From contig OZ024936.1 in NCBI GenBank assembly GCA_964017235.1, forward strand, positions 11,694,496 through 11,758,495: a stretch of 64,000 nucleotides of DNA. The letters run 5' to 3'. The first letter of the stretch is position 1, and the number at the start of each line of letters is the position of its first letter. This document shows, in pieces, positions 10,880 to 20,534 of this stretch. The position numbers were made by a program, and so were the translations under genes. The notes under the pieces were generated by a model. It saw nothing but the letters and a program-made list of their open reading frames with translations. It made no database searches and was not told where the DNA came from. Source of the DNA: Sabellastarte sp. h YS-2021 (taxonomy: Eukaryota; Annelida; Polychaeta; Sabellida; Sabellidae).

Positions 10880-13800
10880 ATGATCATTCGTGCACTAGCT
10901 CCATTTGGAGATCACTTTTCACAGTAAGTTCATTCATTTTTAAACCATCAGCCCTTAAAGGGTGTGCAGGTATTGTTTTCACCCATGGCATTTTGCTAGG
11001 CAAGTAGGCAGCTAAAAACTTATGCAGGCTGTATTTCAGAAACCATCCGGGTGTCGGAAGTTAATACATAGTAGGGACATTGATTGGGGGTGTAGGTGTG
11101 CAATTCAGTGGCATAGTGTAACCTTTATTTGACCTTGACTTAGGTGTAGTGACCTTGACCTTTAAAATAGTATCTGGGCTGTATCTTGGAAACCATCAGG
11201 TGTCGGAAGTTGATACTTCAATTTTGTAGCAATATTTATTCGGGGGTGTGGGTGTGTATCCTCACAGTGTGACCTTGATTTAACATTTGACTTCACCATA
11301 CTGACCTTCAGCTTGAAAATATTGTCCAGCCTATATATCAGAAACCATAAAGTGCATAAATTGATACTTGGTAGGAGCACTGGTTAGGGGGTGTAGGTAT
11401 ACATTGTCATGGTATGACTTTAATTTGACCTTCGGCCTTGCCATTGTGACCTTCACCCATAAAATCTTGTCATTCAGAAACTGTAAGGTATAGAAAGTTT
11501 GTACTGGAACATTGATAGTGGAGTGTAGGTGTACAACATCATGGTGTGACCTTGAGGTAAAGTTTAACTTTGCCTTTGCCAAAATGTATTTTGCTGCCAT
11601 ATTTGGGATACATTTTTCCTATCACAAAGCTATGTTGATTTCTGCAACACATTATTACATGTACTCACATTATTACATATACTTTTGCCTAATTGTGCTG
11701 TTATCTTTGACAGCTATATTTCGAGGTCCTCAGTGGCCTAGTGGTTAGCAAGTTTGGCATCTAATCATAGGCTGTCACCTCTGTGGGTTCGAGTCCCACA
11801 AGTGGCAACTCTGAGGACCTGTCCCAATATGACCCTGGCTGTTGAAGGGGACGTAAAACCCCAAATTTGACTTTGACAGCTATATTTCAATTAAGAAATT
11901 TTGCAGTTCAACAACTTTTAGTTTTCTACATAATGCTGTTATCTTGCTAATTAATTGCCTTGTTTTCATATTGTTGTAAAAATACAGACTCACCAGTAGC
12001 TATATATCTGCAGTGATGTTGTGAGATTATCTTTTAATGTCTTCATTCTTTGAATATGCACAGATAACTGAAGCCTTTAAGGTCATTTCCTGTTCTGTAC
12101 TTCCAGTGGGGAGATGCTAACACTCACTCGGCAGGCGTACAGCTTTCCGGACGAAACTCCTGGGAGGTAGTCACAACAATATTGTGTCTCAACAAAAAAA
12201 TTTCTGTCTTATGTTTTATTTTTCCTGCACCTTTACACAACTTTTTATTCTAAAATTTACCCGACTTTTTTAGCGTTTTGTCTCTTCTATATCTTATGGT
12301 GTTAAATGATATTTCCCCATCGATTCCTTTTCAAATTTTGTATAAGAGGTCAGTTACTTTCTATATGCAGGTTTTTCTATGACATACTTGTTTGGTTTTT
12401 ATGCATATATATTTATAGGGTTAACCTTAAGATAAGAATTGAGAATAGCTGAGGTTACCGTGAATTAAAGAATGTTAGAACAACATAGAAACACTGTCAC
12501 ATTCAAACTACAATAACTGTAATTAATGACAGTTAAGGTCACCCCAGTTGTTAGTTACTTTACACATAATTATCATTATTAACTTATTTTTACAAGTTTT
12601 ACTGGTTACTAATGACTGAAAATATAATCAATATAAGTAAATAACGATAAAATAAAAGAAAGGCAAATGAGTAATAGCACAAAATGTAGAAACTAGATAA
12701 CAGCATAAAACATTTATAAAACATTTATTGTGTTTCAGATGTTTTAGATACCATCTGCATGGTCAGTCCTGTGATCAGGAGATGTTAAAAGGATGTGACA
12801 AAAATTTAGCAAATCCAGATAATTCACCAGTAAGTCAAATATGTGTGCTGAGTTTCTGATCTTTTTTTCCAAGTGTATTACCTCATTGGCTGTACTTGCT
12901 CCCATTTTAAAACAGTCACAATGGTGTACAAATGCATGGGATATCCAAAACTTATCTCTATACACCTGTTCCCACAATACCAGGTGAAGTACACCTGGCA
13001 GATTGTTTTTGCATCTTTTCACCAATCAAAATAAAGAATATTTAAGCCAGAACTTTGCTTAGTATGTACCTTTTATATGGCATGAGTTTCCCTATATGAT
13101 GTTCGATCTGCCACTTCTCTTATATCCTTCAGATTAAAATCAAAATTCTGCATGTTCTCCAAAGCTGATCCACCTTATGCCCCTTTCACACTACATGCAG
13201 TATGTCCCACAATTAGAAGTTTTTCTCGGCAACAGAACTGCCCCCAGGTCGACCCATTTCGTCCAAGTTGTCCACAATACAGGCCGACGGTCACTGATTG
13301 GACATTGTTTTTTTAGCCATCAATAAGTAGGATAACAGTACTACATACGTTGGTCACCTAGAAGCAACCTCCAGCAACCTTAACTCCTCATCGGTAGCCA
13401 TCAGACATGCACATGGTGAAATGACCAATACATTAGCTCACACTATGTCACCGTATTACACCAAAATATGACCGAATCACAACCTTATGTACACTGTGGA
13501 CTACACCTTCAGTTACCATAGTTAGAAATTCATACACGCATGCACAAAATCGTCTGCACATGCTCACGGTACCGAAATCAGAGGCGGAAATTTCAAACAT
13601 TTTAAAAGTTTGGTAACACACACAAGGTAATGGATGGTTCTTAACTGACTTGCAAGGTTACATACAGTGATTCAAGGACAGGGACGCAGGTTTCTGTGGG
13701 TGATACTGTCTGTAGTGTAAAAAGGGTATTAGTTTCAGTTCTTTATAGGTGTCTTCATGGTTGCTAATTGCTTTCATGTCCCCAGATGTATATATATAAT

Positions 13801-15607
13801 GTATATGTTTATATATTTAGGCGAGAATTTGGCTACTGGATTTGTTATGCCTTAGGTTCTGCACCAACAAAGTTTCTCAAAAGATGGTTGCACAAAAGTC
13901 AAAGTTGGGGTTTTAAGTCCCGTTCAACAGCCAGGGTCATATTGGGACAGGTCCTCAGAATTGCCACTTGTGGGACTCGAACCCACAGAGGTGACAGCCT
14001 ATGATTAGATGCCAAACTTGCTAACCACTAGGCCACTGAGGACCTGGTTGCACAAAAGAAACAAAACTCATGCTGTAATATCCTTTCTTAAAGAATGTGA
14101 GTTTAAATCTGCTTTTGATGCCATTCGTGGTTACAGCTCAAAATCTTGACCAAGTAGTTTGCGGTGCTTTCCTCCTCTCTTTCAACTAATACAGATATAC
14201 TTGCTTTGTCCATATTAGAATATTTAGAGTGAATTCTGTCTATAAATACAACAGCAATAATAGTAGTTCAACTAAGTAATTTTGTGATTCTCTGACAAGA
14301 TTAACACAATGTGCTACTTTTCATTTCTTAAACAGGAAAAAAATGTCCCAAGTGATAAACACAAAAAAAAAATAACGAATGAAAAAGAGAATATAATACG
14401 AGCGTGTAGCATGAATATTGTTCATCTTCATGAGTGATATATTTTTAGTCCTTGCCTAATGAGGGATTTTTACATGTATTATCCACTTCTTTATTAAATC
14501 CATATGTAAATAAAAAAATGCAAAAATGGCTGTGATATATGTATTGGGGCATCAGTGCACATAAAAATGTAATTTTTAACTTGAGATATATCTGCCATTT
14601 CTTCATGGATGTTAAAGGAATGAAACTGGGTAGAAACTCAGTAAAATTACCTTTTTATTGATGTTCTTAGCAGTCTTATACCTTACATAATCGATGCAAT
14701 ATTTCCAGTGCCTGGTGGTTTACAGTGCAAAACCTTGACCAACTAGTATGCACGGATTCCTCCACCCATAAACTACCCATTGCAATGTGACCCTGACTGT
14801 TGAACACAACGTAAAATCTCAGTCCTATATTAAGGAATATTTAGGTCAAATACGTAGTGTGGAGAATAATAATAGTAATTAGGTTTTATCACTGTTATAT
14901 TACAGCATCACCATTCCAACAGCATTTTGCAGACAAGTGGTTCGATGGGATGCAGTTGTCTTGACTGTGGCAGCAGATTTCATGGGAAGTATCTTTTATT
15001 TGGTTACATATCTCCACTTGTTTATAAATGTATTAGACTTTTGTGGTAAATAATTTTTAATAAATAAAATTTGTGGCATTTGATGTCAGTTAATTACATC
15101 TTGAGGAAAATCCACTGCCAGATAAGGCTGATAAGAAATCCACTGTCAGATAAGGATATTGAGATTACTTACTCATTTGGTCTAAGGTTAGTTAGACAGG
15201 TTAAGGCATTTAAGGAAGATATCAGTTAAGTATACAAAGAAAGCCACTGCTAGATAAGGGTACTGAGATTTACGTATAGCTTTGTAGCTTAAGGTTACTT
15301 AGATTAGATAAGGAATAAGATGCAGTTAACTGTCATTACATGTCACTACTTTACATATAATGTAACTGTAATTGTAACATATAGATTCCATACTTTAATT
15401 CTCCAACAAATATAATTACTTGATTGAGTTATTTGGGCAAAGTAAGATCAGTATCTTTTAATTCGGTAATAGTAATGTTGAAAGGATGAATCTGTTTATC
15501 TTTCGCACTAGTATAGCATTTGTTCTTTATATTTCAGTGGTTTGACAAGGTGTAAAACACTCAAGAAGATACCACCCAGAGTCTATTCATGGGCAAGGAG
15601 GTCTTGA
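10880..15607 (+). CDS. Putative spliced host gene, five exons, unknown function
   Basis: A multi-exon gene found by splice-site reading. Exons: 10860-10923 (ATG at 10880), 12107-12166, 12739-12829, 14906-14988 and 15538 to a TGA at 15605-15607. Each internal edge has an AG acceptor after a pyrimidine-rich tract and a GT donor (GTAAGT, GTAGTC, GTAAGT, GTATCT). Phases run 2, 2, 0, 2 and match at every junction, and exon 3 is open only in the frame required. The conceptual product is 115 residues, starting MIIRALAPFGDHFSHG. The middle is Cys/His-rich (CFRYHLHGQSCDQEMLKGCD, then GCSCLDCGSRFHG). AATAAA lies at 15610, just after the stop. Introns hold repeat P, a Harbinger-like MITE and SINEs while exons are spared. 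The true start may lie upstream (see 9491). I do not recognise the family; a chance chain is possible. Confidence 0.42.
10945..11960. repeat. Repeat P, copy 1 (tandem-core element)
   Basis: Opens with a small hairpin (AGCCCTTAAAGGGT), followed by four diverged core units of about 140-150 bp. Each carries a GAAACCAT...GTCGGAAGTTGATACTT-like motif and TGACCTTGAC runs (landmarks near 11039, 11190, 11340 and 11478). It ends in a unique tail (ATATTTGGGATAC to near 11960) that is interrupted by a SINE. A second copy with fewer core units is at 16345-16856. The architecture (unique head, tandem core, unique tail) resembles pearl/Helentron-type non-autonomous elements, but I did not find diagnostic ends. 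Confidence 0.65.
11723..11870 (+). mobile_element. tRNA-derived SINE, family 2
   Basis: A 148-bp SINE with a tRNA-like head: A box region GGCCTAGTGGTTAGCA and B box GGGTTCGAGTCCC. The tail contains ATATGACCCTGGCTGTTGAA and ends ACGTAAAACCCC. It is bounded by an 18-bp TSD (CTTTGACAGCTATATTTC at 11705-11722 and 11871-11888). Inserted into the tail of repeat P, hence younger than it. Confidence 0.85.
13178..13728. mobile_element. PIF/Harbinger-like MITE
   Basis: A 551-bp element with imperfect terminal inverted repeats (TGCCCCTTTCACACTACA on the left; complement of TACCCTTTTTACACTACA on the right) flanked by the trinucleotide TTA at 13175-13177 and 13729-13731. A 3-bp TWA duplication and CCCTTTCACACT ends fit PIF/Harbinger. 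No transposase is encoded. A partial copy in the opposite orientation is at 61737-62030. It lies in the third intron of the putative spliced gene. Confidence 0.65.
13899..14044 (-). mobile_element. tRNA-derived SINE, family 2, minus strand
   Basis: A 146-bp reverse-oriented copy of the SINE at 11723. The B box complement (GGGACTCGAACCC), the A box region and the tail (AACAGCCAGGGTCATATTGG) are all present. TSD TGGTTGCACAAAAG at 13885-13898 and 14045-14058. Confidence 0.85.
14059..14704. other. No gene seen
   Basis: AT-rich intronic-looking DNA. A very degraded SINE tail (CAAAATCTTGACCAAGTAG near 14140) is the only recognisable item. Confidence 0.4.
14705..14835 (+). mobile_element. SINE tail fragment
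   Basis: Matches the 3' two thirds of the SINE at 51511-51722: GGTTTACAGTGCAAAACCTT, TAGTATGCACGGATTCCTC, then CAATGTGACCCTGACTGTTG and ACGTAAAA. The tRNA head is missing. Confidence 0.6.
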
Positions 15608-15739
15608 TGAAATAAAGTGCAGGTATTTTCCTGTTCTCTTTTCCATAGCACACTGTACTATTATAACCTCTCCTGAATAATTTATGAATTCAAAAACAAC
15701 TGTAATTAAAAACCCCTACTATTTTGACTTTTCCTTCTA

Positions 15740-15805
15740 TCTTTGTGGCTCTAGCACCTTAACGAGTCTGTCATAAAATGGAGATAAAGCATTAATCAAA
15801 CTACT
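15740..15805 (+). mobile_element. Degraded RTE/CR1-like LINE tail
   Basis: The words CTCTAGCACCTTAACGAGTC and GGAGATAAAGCATTAATC resemble the family 3' signature (CTTAGAGTC ... GGAGATTAAGCGCTATAA). No TSD found. Confidence 0.35.
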
Positions 15806-15828
15806 AATGACTTTTCATTGTTTCCGTA

Positions 15829-16013
15829 CAGTAGAACCTCTATTATTGGACCATCTATTATCCAAATTTCCAATTATTGAACCTCAGAACCACTCTCCAA
15901 ATTCCATTTAAACCTGTTATTTTAGCCTATTTATTATCTAATTTTTCTATTATCTGACGTAATGGTTAATTGTTACTCGCTCAAAGTTGTCGGATAGTAG
16001 AGGTTCTACTGTG
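15829..16013. mobile_element. pogo/Tc1-mariner-like MITE
   Basis: About 185 bp with inverted ends: CAGTAGAACCTCTATTATTG on the left and the complement of GATAGTAGAGGTTCTACTG on the right, flanked by TA. The CAGTAGAACCTCTA terminus is typical of pogo/Tigger-like MITEs. Non-coding. It sits just downstream of the last exon of the putative spliced gene. Confidence 0.7.
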
Positions 16014-16198
16014 TAATGGACACTACAGATTAGGTCTGAATTTGTGACAAATGTTATCAAAGTATGGCACAGATAATCTTAGTTCTCATTTGTTATTTCC
16101 AAGATGAGGTGGAATCGTTATTACTTTTGTTTAGTTTTCCTTTTAAATGGAAAATGCTTTTTAAATAATATCAACAAATTATATATTTAAGGCCCCAG

Positions 16199-16250
16199 AT
16201 TATGTCACAACTGACAGGGTGCAATGAAATCTCCGAGATGTTTAAGCAAG
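16199..16250 (+). other. Exon-like segment of uncertain status
   Basis: A 52-base segment between CCCCAG and GTAGGC that is open only in phase 0. Its phase does not follow simply from the exon at 15538, so it is not included in the gene model. It could be an alternative exon or coincidence. Confidence 0.15.
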
Positions 16251-16344
16251 GTAGGCATATGAATTTGTTAGTTTTTCCTGATTTTTGTTGCTTCTGTTTC
16301 AGTCAGATTATTGTCTTGGCTGTAAGTTGTTTGAACACATTTTT

Positions 16345-16856
16345 ACCCCCAGCCTTTTAAGGGCTGTTCAGGTATTGTTTTCACACATGGTGTCTGGATG
16401 TGTAAGATGTTGATACTTCGTAAGAGCATTGTTTTGGGAAGTAGGTTGCATTGGCATGGTATGATTTTGTTTGGACTTTTGACCTTGCCGTAGTGAACTT
16501 GAGTTTGACAATCTTATCCGGGCTAAATCTCTGAAACCATAGGGTTCTGAAACCGTAGGGTGTCAGAAGTTGATTCTTCAGTGGGTCAGTGGTTGAGATG
16601 TGTAGGTATGCTAAATCATTGTGTGTACTTTAACCTTGGCTCTGCTAAAATGTGTTCAACTGCCATATTTGGGAAATATTTCTCTGATCACAAAGATATA
16701 TGGATTGTTGTAACTTATTATTACATGTACTTTTACTTAAATGTGCTATTTCCATTGACAGTTATACTTAAATTAATACATTTTACAGCTTCATAATTTT
16801 TAGTGTACTGATTATTGTTGTCATCTGGTCATTGAATTGTCTTGTTTAAATACTTT
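16345..16856. repeat. Repeat P, copy 2 (truncated)
   Basis: The same head hairpin (AGCCTTTTAAGGGCTG), a shortened core and the same unique tail (GCCATATTTGGGAAATATTT, TTATTACATGTAC) as copy 1. It is cut at its right end by the left terminus of DIRS-B, showing that DIRS-B inserted into it. Confidence 0.6.
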
Positions 16857-16869
16857 TTTTATTGCGTAA

Positions 16870-17031
16870 AATACCCTTACCTTATCCTCACTAGTGCTTA
16901 TGTGTTAGCGGGAGCAAACAAGTACGACCAAACGAGAATAATTTTAAAATAAATATTCTTGTCGGTACCAGTATGTATACGCATGACCACGCATGCGCGT
17001 GCACCAGAAGATCCCCGTTAAGCCTCACTTT
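16870..17031 (+). repeat. DIRS-B left inverted terminal repeat
   Basis: Complementary to 28721-28880 over about 160 bp. Shared features include CCTTATCCTCACTAGTGCTT, a GGTACCAGTATGTATACGCA segment and CCCCGTTAAGCCTCACTTT. A few substitutions and small indels separate the arms. Confidence 0.8.
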
Positions 17032-17093
17032 TATTTCGGTCGTGAGGGAGTAAACATCGTTTGACACAATCTTCGGTAGCGAAGAATTTCAAC

Positions 17094-17890
17094 ATGGCTG
17101 GCAAGGAAGGGGATGTTTTTGAAAATAATTCACGTTTTCATAGTATTGGAAGGCTTTTATTTCTTTTCTTTTGATATTTTCCAGCATTTTCATCAGGAAG
17201 TCTGCATTTTGGGCGAATTTTCGGCCCTTACAGACCTTTTAGATGGCAGGAACTGCAATTCTTAAAGATCTACCTCTTCACAGTTGAGTGGCCAGAATAC
17301 GATCTTCATCTCATAAAGGGTAGTACCTCTGCCTCCTCTAGTGAGGTAAATCATATGGCAGAGGCAACCCCTACAACAGACACTGCAATTTTACAAGATC
17401 TACCTCGTCACAGTACTACCACAGATCTCTTCCTTGAGGCAGAAGAGTGGCCAGGATAAGATCTTCATCTTGTAAAAGAGTAATTCTTCTGTCTCCTCTA
17501 GTGAGGTAAATAGGGCTGACACAGTCCTGTAACATAAGAAGGGTTCAGGAATGAAGGTTCTTCTCATCACATGGCTTCACAACTACAACTTGCAGAGAAT
17601 GCACTTGGTCAAGAAGATTTTCTTCAAACTTGTCATAATGGAAACAAATTTAATTTCATTGGTCAGTTATTTACAACAACTAAAGAAGACGATCATGTTG
17701 TTCATGAAGGTTCTTCTAACTAGGAACTAGAAGGTCACTACAAGGCTGGTTTTCATCACTTGTCTACCATATGGAAGGTCTCTGTTGGGGTTTCTAATTG
17801 TAGAAACACATCAACAGATTTCTCAACAACAACACACGAATGCCAGGATTTTTCAGAAGTTTTTCTTCAATCTACCTTGTCTTCTACAAC
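17094..17890 (+). pseudogene. DIRS-B gag region remains
   Basis: A possible start (ACATGGCTGGCAAGGAAGG at 17094) opens MAGKEGDVFEN but the frame is soon lost. Two imperfect copies of a roughly 130-bp segment (AAGATCTACCTC...GATCTTCATCT...CTCCTCTAGTGAGGTAAAT) lie at about 17255-17350 and 17390-17510. Position between the ITR and the RT suggests gag, but no zinc-finger motif is seen. Confidence 0.35.
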
Positions 17891-17994
17891 TTTATGGGCA
17901 TATTTCACAGTTTACAACCATGCAGTTTAAAACACAGCATATTTAAATGCTATGGTTGTCCATCTTCTGGTCACAATTCTCGACAAGTAACTCT
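17891..17994 (+). repeat. Left copy of 104-bp direct repeat flanking the inner DIRS
   Basis: Begins TTTATGGGCATATTTCACAG and ends AGTAACTCT. It matches 24359-24462 with two differences. It lies immediately outside the left end of the inner DIRS. With the joining bases the two copies would form a 109-bp tandem duplication in the outer element. Confidence 0.85.
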
Positions 17995-18015
17995 ACAATT
18001 TTATAGCGAAATACC

Positions 18016-18187
18016 CTTACCATTTCCTAACAGTAGCTATTTGTTGGAGCCATCCAACCCAATGGCCAACGCAGAGATACGATTTTAAGGTTTACTAACA
18101 ACCTTAAACAAGCCATTGGGTTACAGTAGTCCATCCTCCCGCCAAAGAGGTCACATGACTACATTGTTTACCTCATTATTTTTGTTG
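18016..18187 (+). repeat. Inner DIRS left inverted terminal repeat
   Basis: Complementary to 24146-24317 over 172 bp (CTTACCATTTCCTAACAGTA to CCTCATTATTTTTGTTG) with only a few mismatches, so the two arms are young. Confidence 0.9.
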
Positions 18188-18720
18188 GCCATCAACAGTA
18201 GTAGACGTGTTTTGGAAATCTTTGGAAGTTTAAAGTTTTCAGGGATTATTTCATTTTTTATTGAGATTTTTGAATCATGGCGAATAATAAAGATTCATCA
18301 GATTCTAAATCTAAGAAATCCAGTTTCTGTGGACATCTTATGTTTGGTTTTGATAACCACAGATATTGCTACAAATGTCGTGAAGCTAGCAAGGGTGATG
18401 ACCTTTGTACTCTTAAGAAGGATTGCCTTCTGTGTATTGCTTTGTCGGAAGATCAAAAGCGAAAACTCACTGAAAAACTGTCAAAAGGTAAGAAATCTTT
18501 GAAGGAATCTACCTTGCAAAAAGGAAAGGACAAGATAGATGACTCCATATTGGATGAAGAAGATAGTTCGGTAGGAATATCTTCTCATTCTGTGGTCGCT
18601 GGCCAGACGTCAGGTTCAAATAGCCAGGCGTTGGCAGCGATCCTCTCACAACTTACAACCCCAACGAATAGAATTGCTGCAATTGAAAGCAAGGATTCCC
18701 CTGCAATTGAAAGCAAGGAT
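18173..18720 (+). repeat. First copy of 548-bp tandem duplication over the gag start
   Basis: The sequence from the ITR edge through the first roughly 140 gag codons is repeated at 18721-19252 with no difference seen by eye. The copies are joined by a 17-bp filler that itself copies GCAATTGAAAGCAAGGAT. Because 548 is not a multiple of three, the first gag start (18277) runs out of frame in the second copy and stops at 19050 after 257 codons. Confidence 0.85.
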
Positions 18721-19050
18721 TCATTATTTTTGTTGGCCATCAACAGTAGTAGACGTGTTTTGGAAATCTTTGGAAGTTTAAAGTTTTCAGGGATTATTTC
18801 ATTTTTTATTGAGATTTTTGAATCATGGCGAATAATAAAGATTCATCAGATTCTAAATCTAAGAAATCCAGTTTCTGTGGACATCTTATGTTTGGTTTTG
18901 ATAACCACAGATATTGCTACAAATGTCGTGAAGCTAGCAAGGGTGATGACCTTTGTACTCTTAAGAAGGATTGCCTTCTGTGTATTGCTTTGTCGGAAGA
19001 TCAAAAGCGAAAACTCACTGAAAAACTGTCAAAAGGTAAGAAATCTTTGA
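18277..19050 (+). pseudogene. Truncated upstream gag copy created by duplication
   Basis: Encodes the same first 142 residues as the gag at 18825 (MANNKDSSDSKSKKSS onward, including the Cys/His cluster), then a duplicated AIESKDS and an out-of-frame tail. If transcription starts in the ITR, this ORF would be met first and would yield only a 257-residue partial gag. Its existence suggests that this copy makes little full gag. Confidence 0.75.
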
Positions 19051-20534
19051 AGGAATCTACCTTGCAAAAAGGAAAGGACAAGATAGATGACTCCATATTG
19101 GATGAAGAAGATAGTTCGGTAGGAATATCTTCTCATTCTGTGGTCGCTGGCCAGACGTCAGGTTCAAATAGCCAGGCGTTGGCAGCGATCCTCTCACAAC
19201 TTACAACCCCAACGAATAGAATTGCTGCAATTGAAAGCAAGGATTCCCCTGTAGAGGCGGATATCTTGGTTGCTAACGAAGCTGTGGGAAGGGCGAGTTC
19301 CCAATGCAAGAAGAGATCTACGTCTAGTACACAGTCTTCTGAAGAGATTCATTCAAAATGCCATGCGGAGGAAAATCCCTCTACGTCTGTGATAGACAAT
19401 CGATTTTCCATACCTACTAAAAAAGCGAGGGTGGAGTTGTCAGATGACGTGGAATATGATTCCTCTCAGGAAGACAAACAGCCAGTTCCTTCATATTCAG
19501 ACACACTTTTCGCTATAAAAAAGTGGTTGGATATTGCAATAACTGAGACTGACACTATTATTGCCCCATCTGTGTTTTCACAAGCTTCTAAGCTAAAGAA
19601 GTCTGCAGAGGTCTCCTTAGCTCTTCCTCCTGCTGAAAATATGTGTAGTTTGTGGGATTTCAAGGAATATGAGGCTTTGGGTGTTTCAAAGGAACATGAT
19701 TCTTTGAAAACCAAGTCTTCAAGGAGAAATCCTTTGCCTAGAGGTCAATTTTTGAATTTTGAAAGACCACCTATGAAGTGGTATAACATCTCACCTCAGC
19801 CTCATGCAGTAGTAGCTCCCAAGTTACAAGATGCATTCAGAAACATTACTTCTTTACAGTTTCAGATGCCATCTGCCATTTCAACTCCTTGGAAGCAGTT
19901 TACTCTCTGGGAAACTGTTAATAGAGAAAACATCAATGTTCTTAACCACATTTTTTGGTTCAATTCTGCAAATTGCAAAGCCACAGAGGAGATGGAGAAA
20001 CAATTTGCTATCTTAAAATCAGCTGAGAATGAAACTGACTTTAATAATGCTCTGGAATATGTCCAGGAGTGTCTTCAGTTACAGTCATCAGTGAATCAGT
20101 CTTTGGGGAAATCTTTAGATTCTTTGCTTGGCAGTTCCATGACCATGGCATCAAACATGTTGTTGAGTAGGAGGGATAATTACTTGAAAAGCTGTTCCAA
20201 GGATGTCACTGAGGATGACATTAGTAAGCTTAGGAATGCTCCTTTCACTTCAAATGAGGTTTTTCCTGTAGATACTCTCTCTGAAGTTCAGAAGAATTTC
20301 ATTCAGTGGTCCCATGTGAATAGGGAGTCCAGGGGTAGAGATTCTAGGAGAGAGCATACGGCTAGACATGAGGAGAAAAGAGATAGTAGGTCTCAGAATA
20401 GATCTTTTCGACCCTACCATGAAAATTCTTCAACAACATCAGCAAGAAGCAATAGCTCTTCTGCAACTGGAAACAGAGGAAGGGGTTCCTACTCCTCTAG
20501 GCCTTTCAGAGGCAGGGGTGGCAGAAGGAAGTGA
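18825..20534 (+). CDS. gag: DIRS gag-like protein
   Basis: A 569-residue ORF, the putative nucleocapsid-type protein of the inner DIRS. A conserved Cys/His cluster lies at residues 18-53 (C18, H20, D26, H28, C31, C34, C44, C50, C53), the pattern usual at the N-terminus of DIRS first ORFs. A lysine-rich linker, an acidic/serine-rich middle and a central alpha-helical region follow. The last 70 residues are rich in Arg, Ser and Gly (RGRGSY, RPFRGRGGRRK), suited to nucleic-acid binding. The start at 18825 is the second of two identical ATG contexts created by the 548-bp duplication. The 3' end overlaps the RT ORF by 167 nt in another frame. Confidence 0.8.
   Translation: MANNKDSSDSKSKKSSFCGHLMFGFDNHRYCYKCREASKGDDLCTLKKDCLLCIALSEDQKRKLTEKLSKGKKSLKESTLQKGKDKIDDSILDEEDSSVGISSHSVVAGQTSGSNSQALAAILSQLTTPTNRIAAIESKDSPVEADILVANEAVGRASSQCKKRSTSSTQSSEEIHSKCHAEENPSTSVIDNRFSIPTKKARVELSDDVEYDSSQEDKQPVPSYSDTLFAIKKWLDIAITETDTIIAPSVFSQASKLKKSAEVSLALPPAENMCSLWDFKEYEALGVSKEHDSLKTKSSRRNPLPRGQFLNFERPPMKWYNISPQPHAVVAPKLQDAFRNITSLQFQMPSAISTPWKQFTLWETVNRENINVLNHIFWFNSANCKATEEMEKQFAILKSAENETDFNNALEYVQECLQLQSSVNQSLGKSLDSLLGSSMTMASNMLLSRRDNYLKSCSKDVTEDDISKLRNAPFTSNEVFPVDTLSEVQKNFIQWSHVNRESRGRDSRREHTARHEEKRDSRSQNRSFRPYHENSSTTSARSNSSSATGNRGRGSYSSRPFRGRGGRRK

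Noticed and set aside
12744..13025. 93-codon minus-strand ORF
   Set aside because: Overlaps the third exon of the putative gene in antisense; no recognisable domain.
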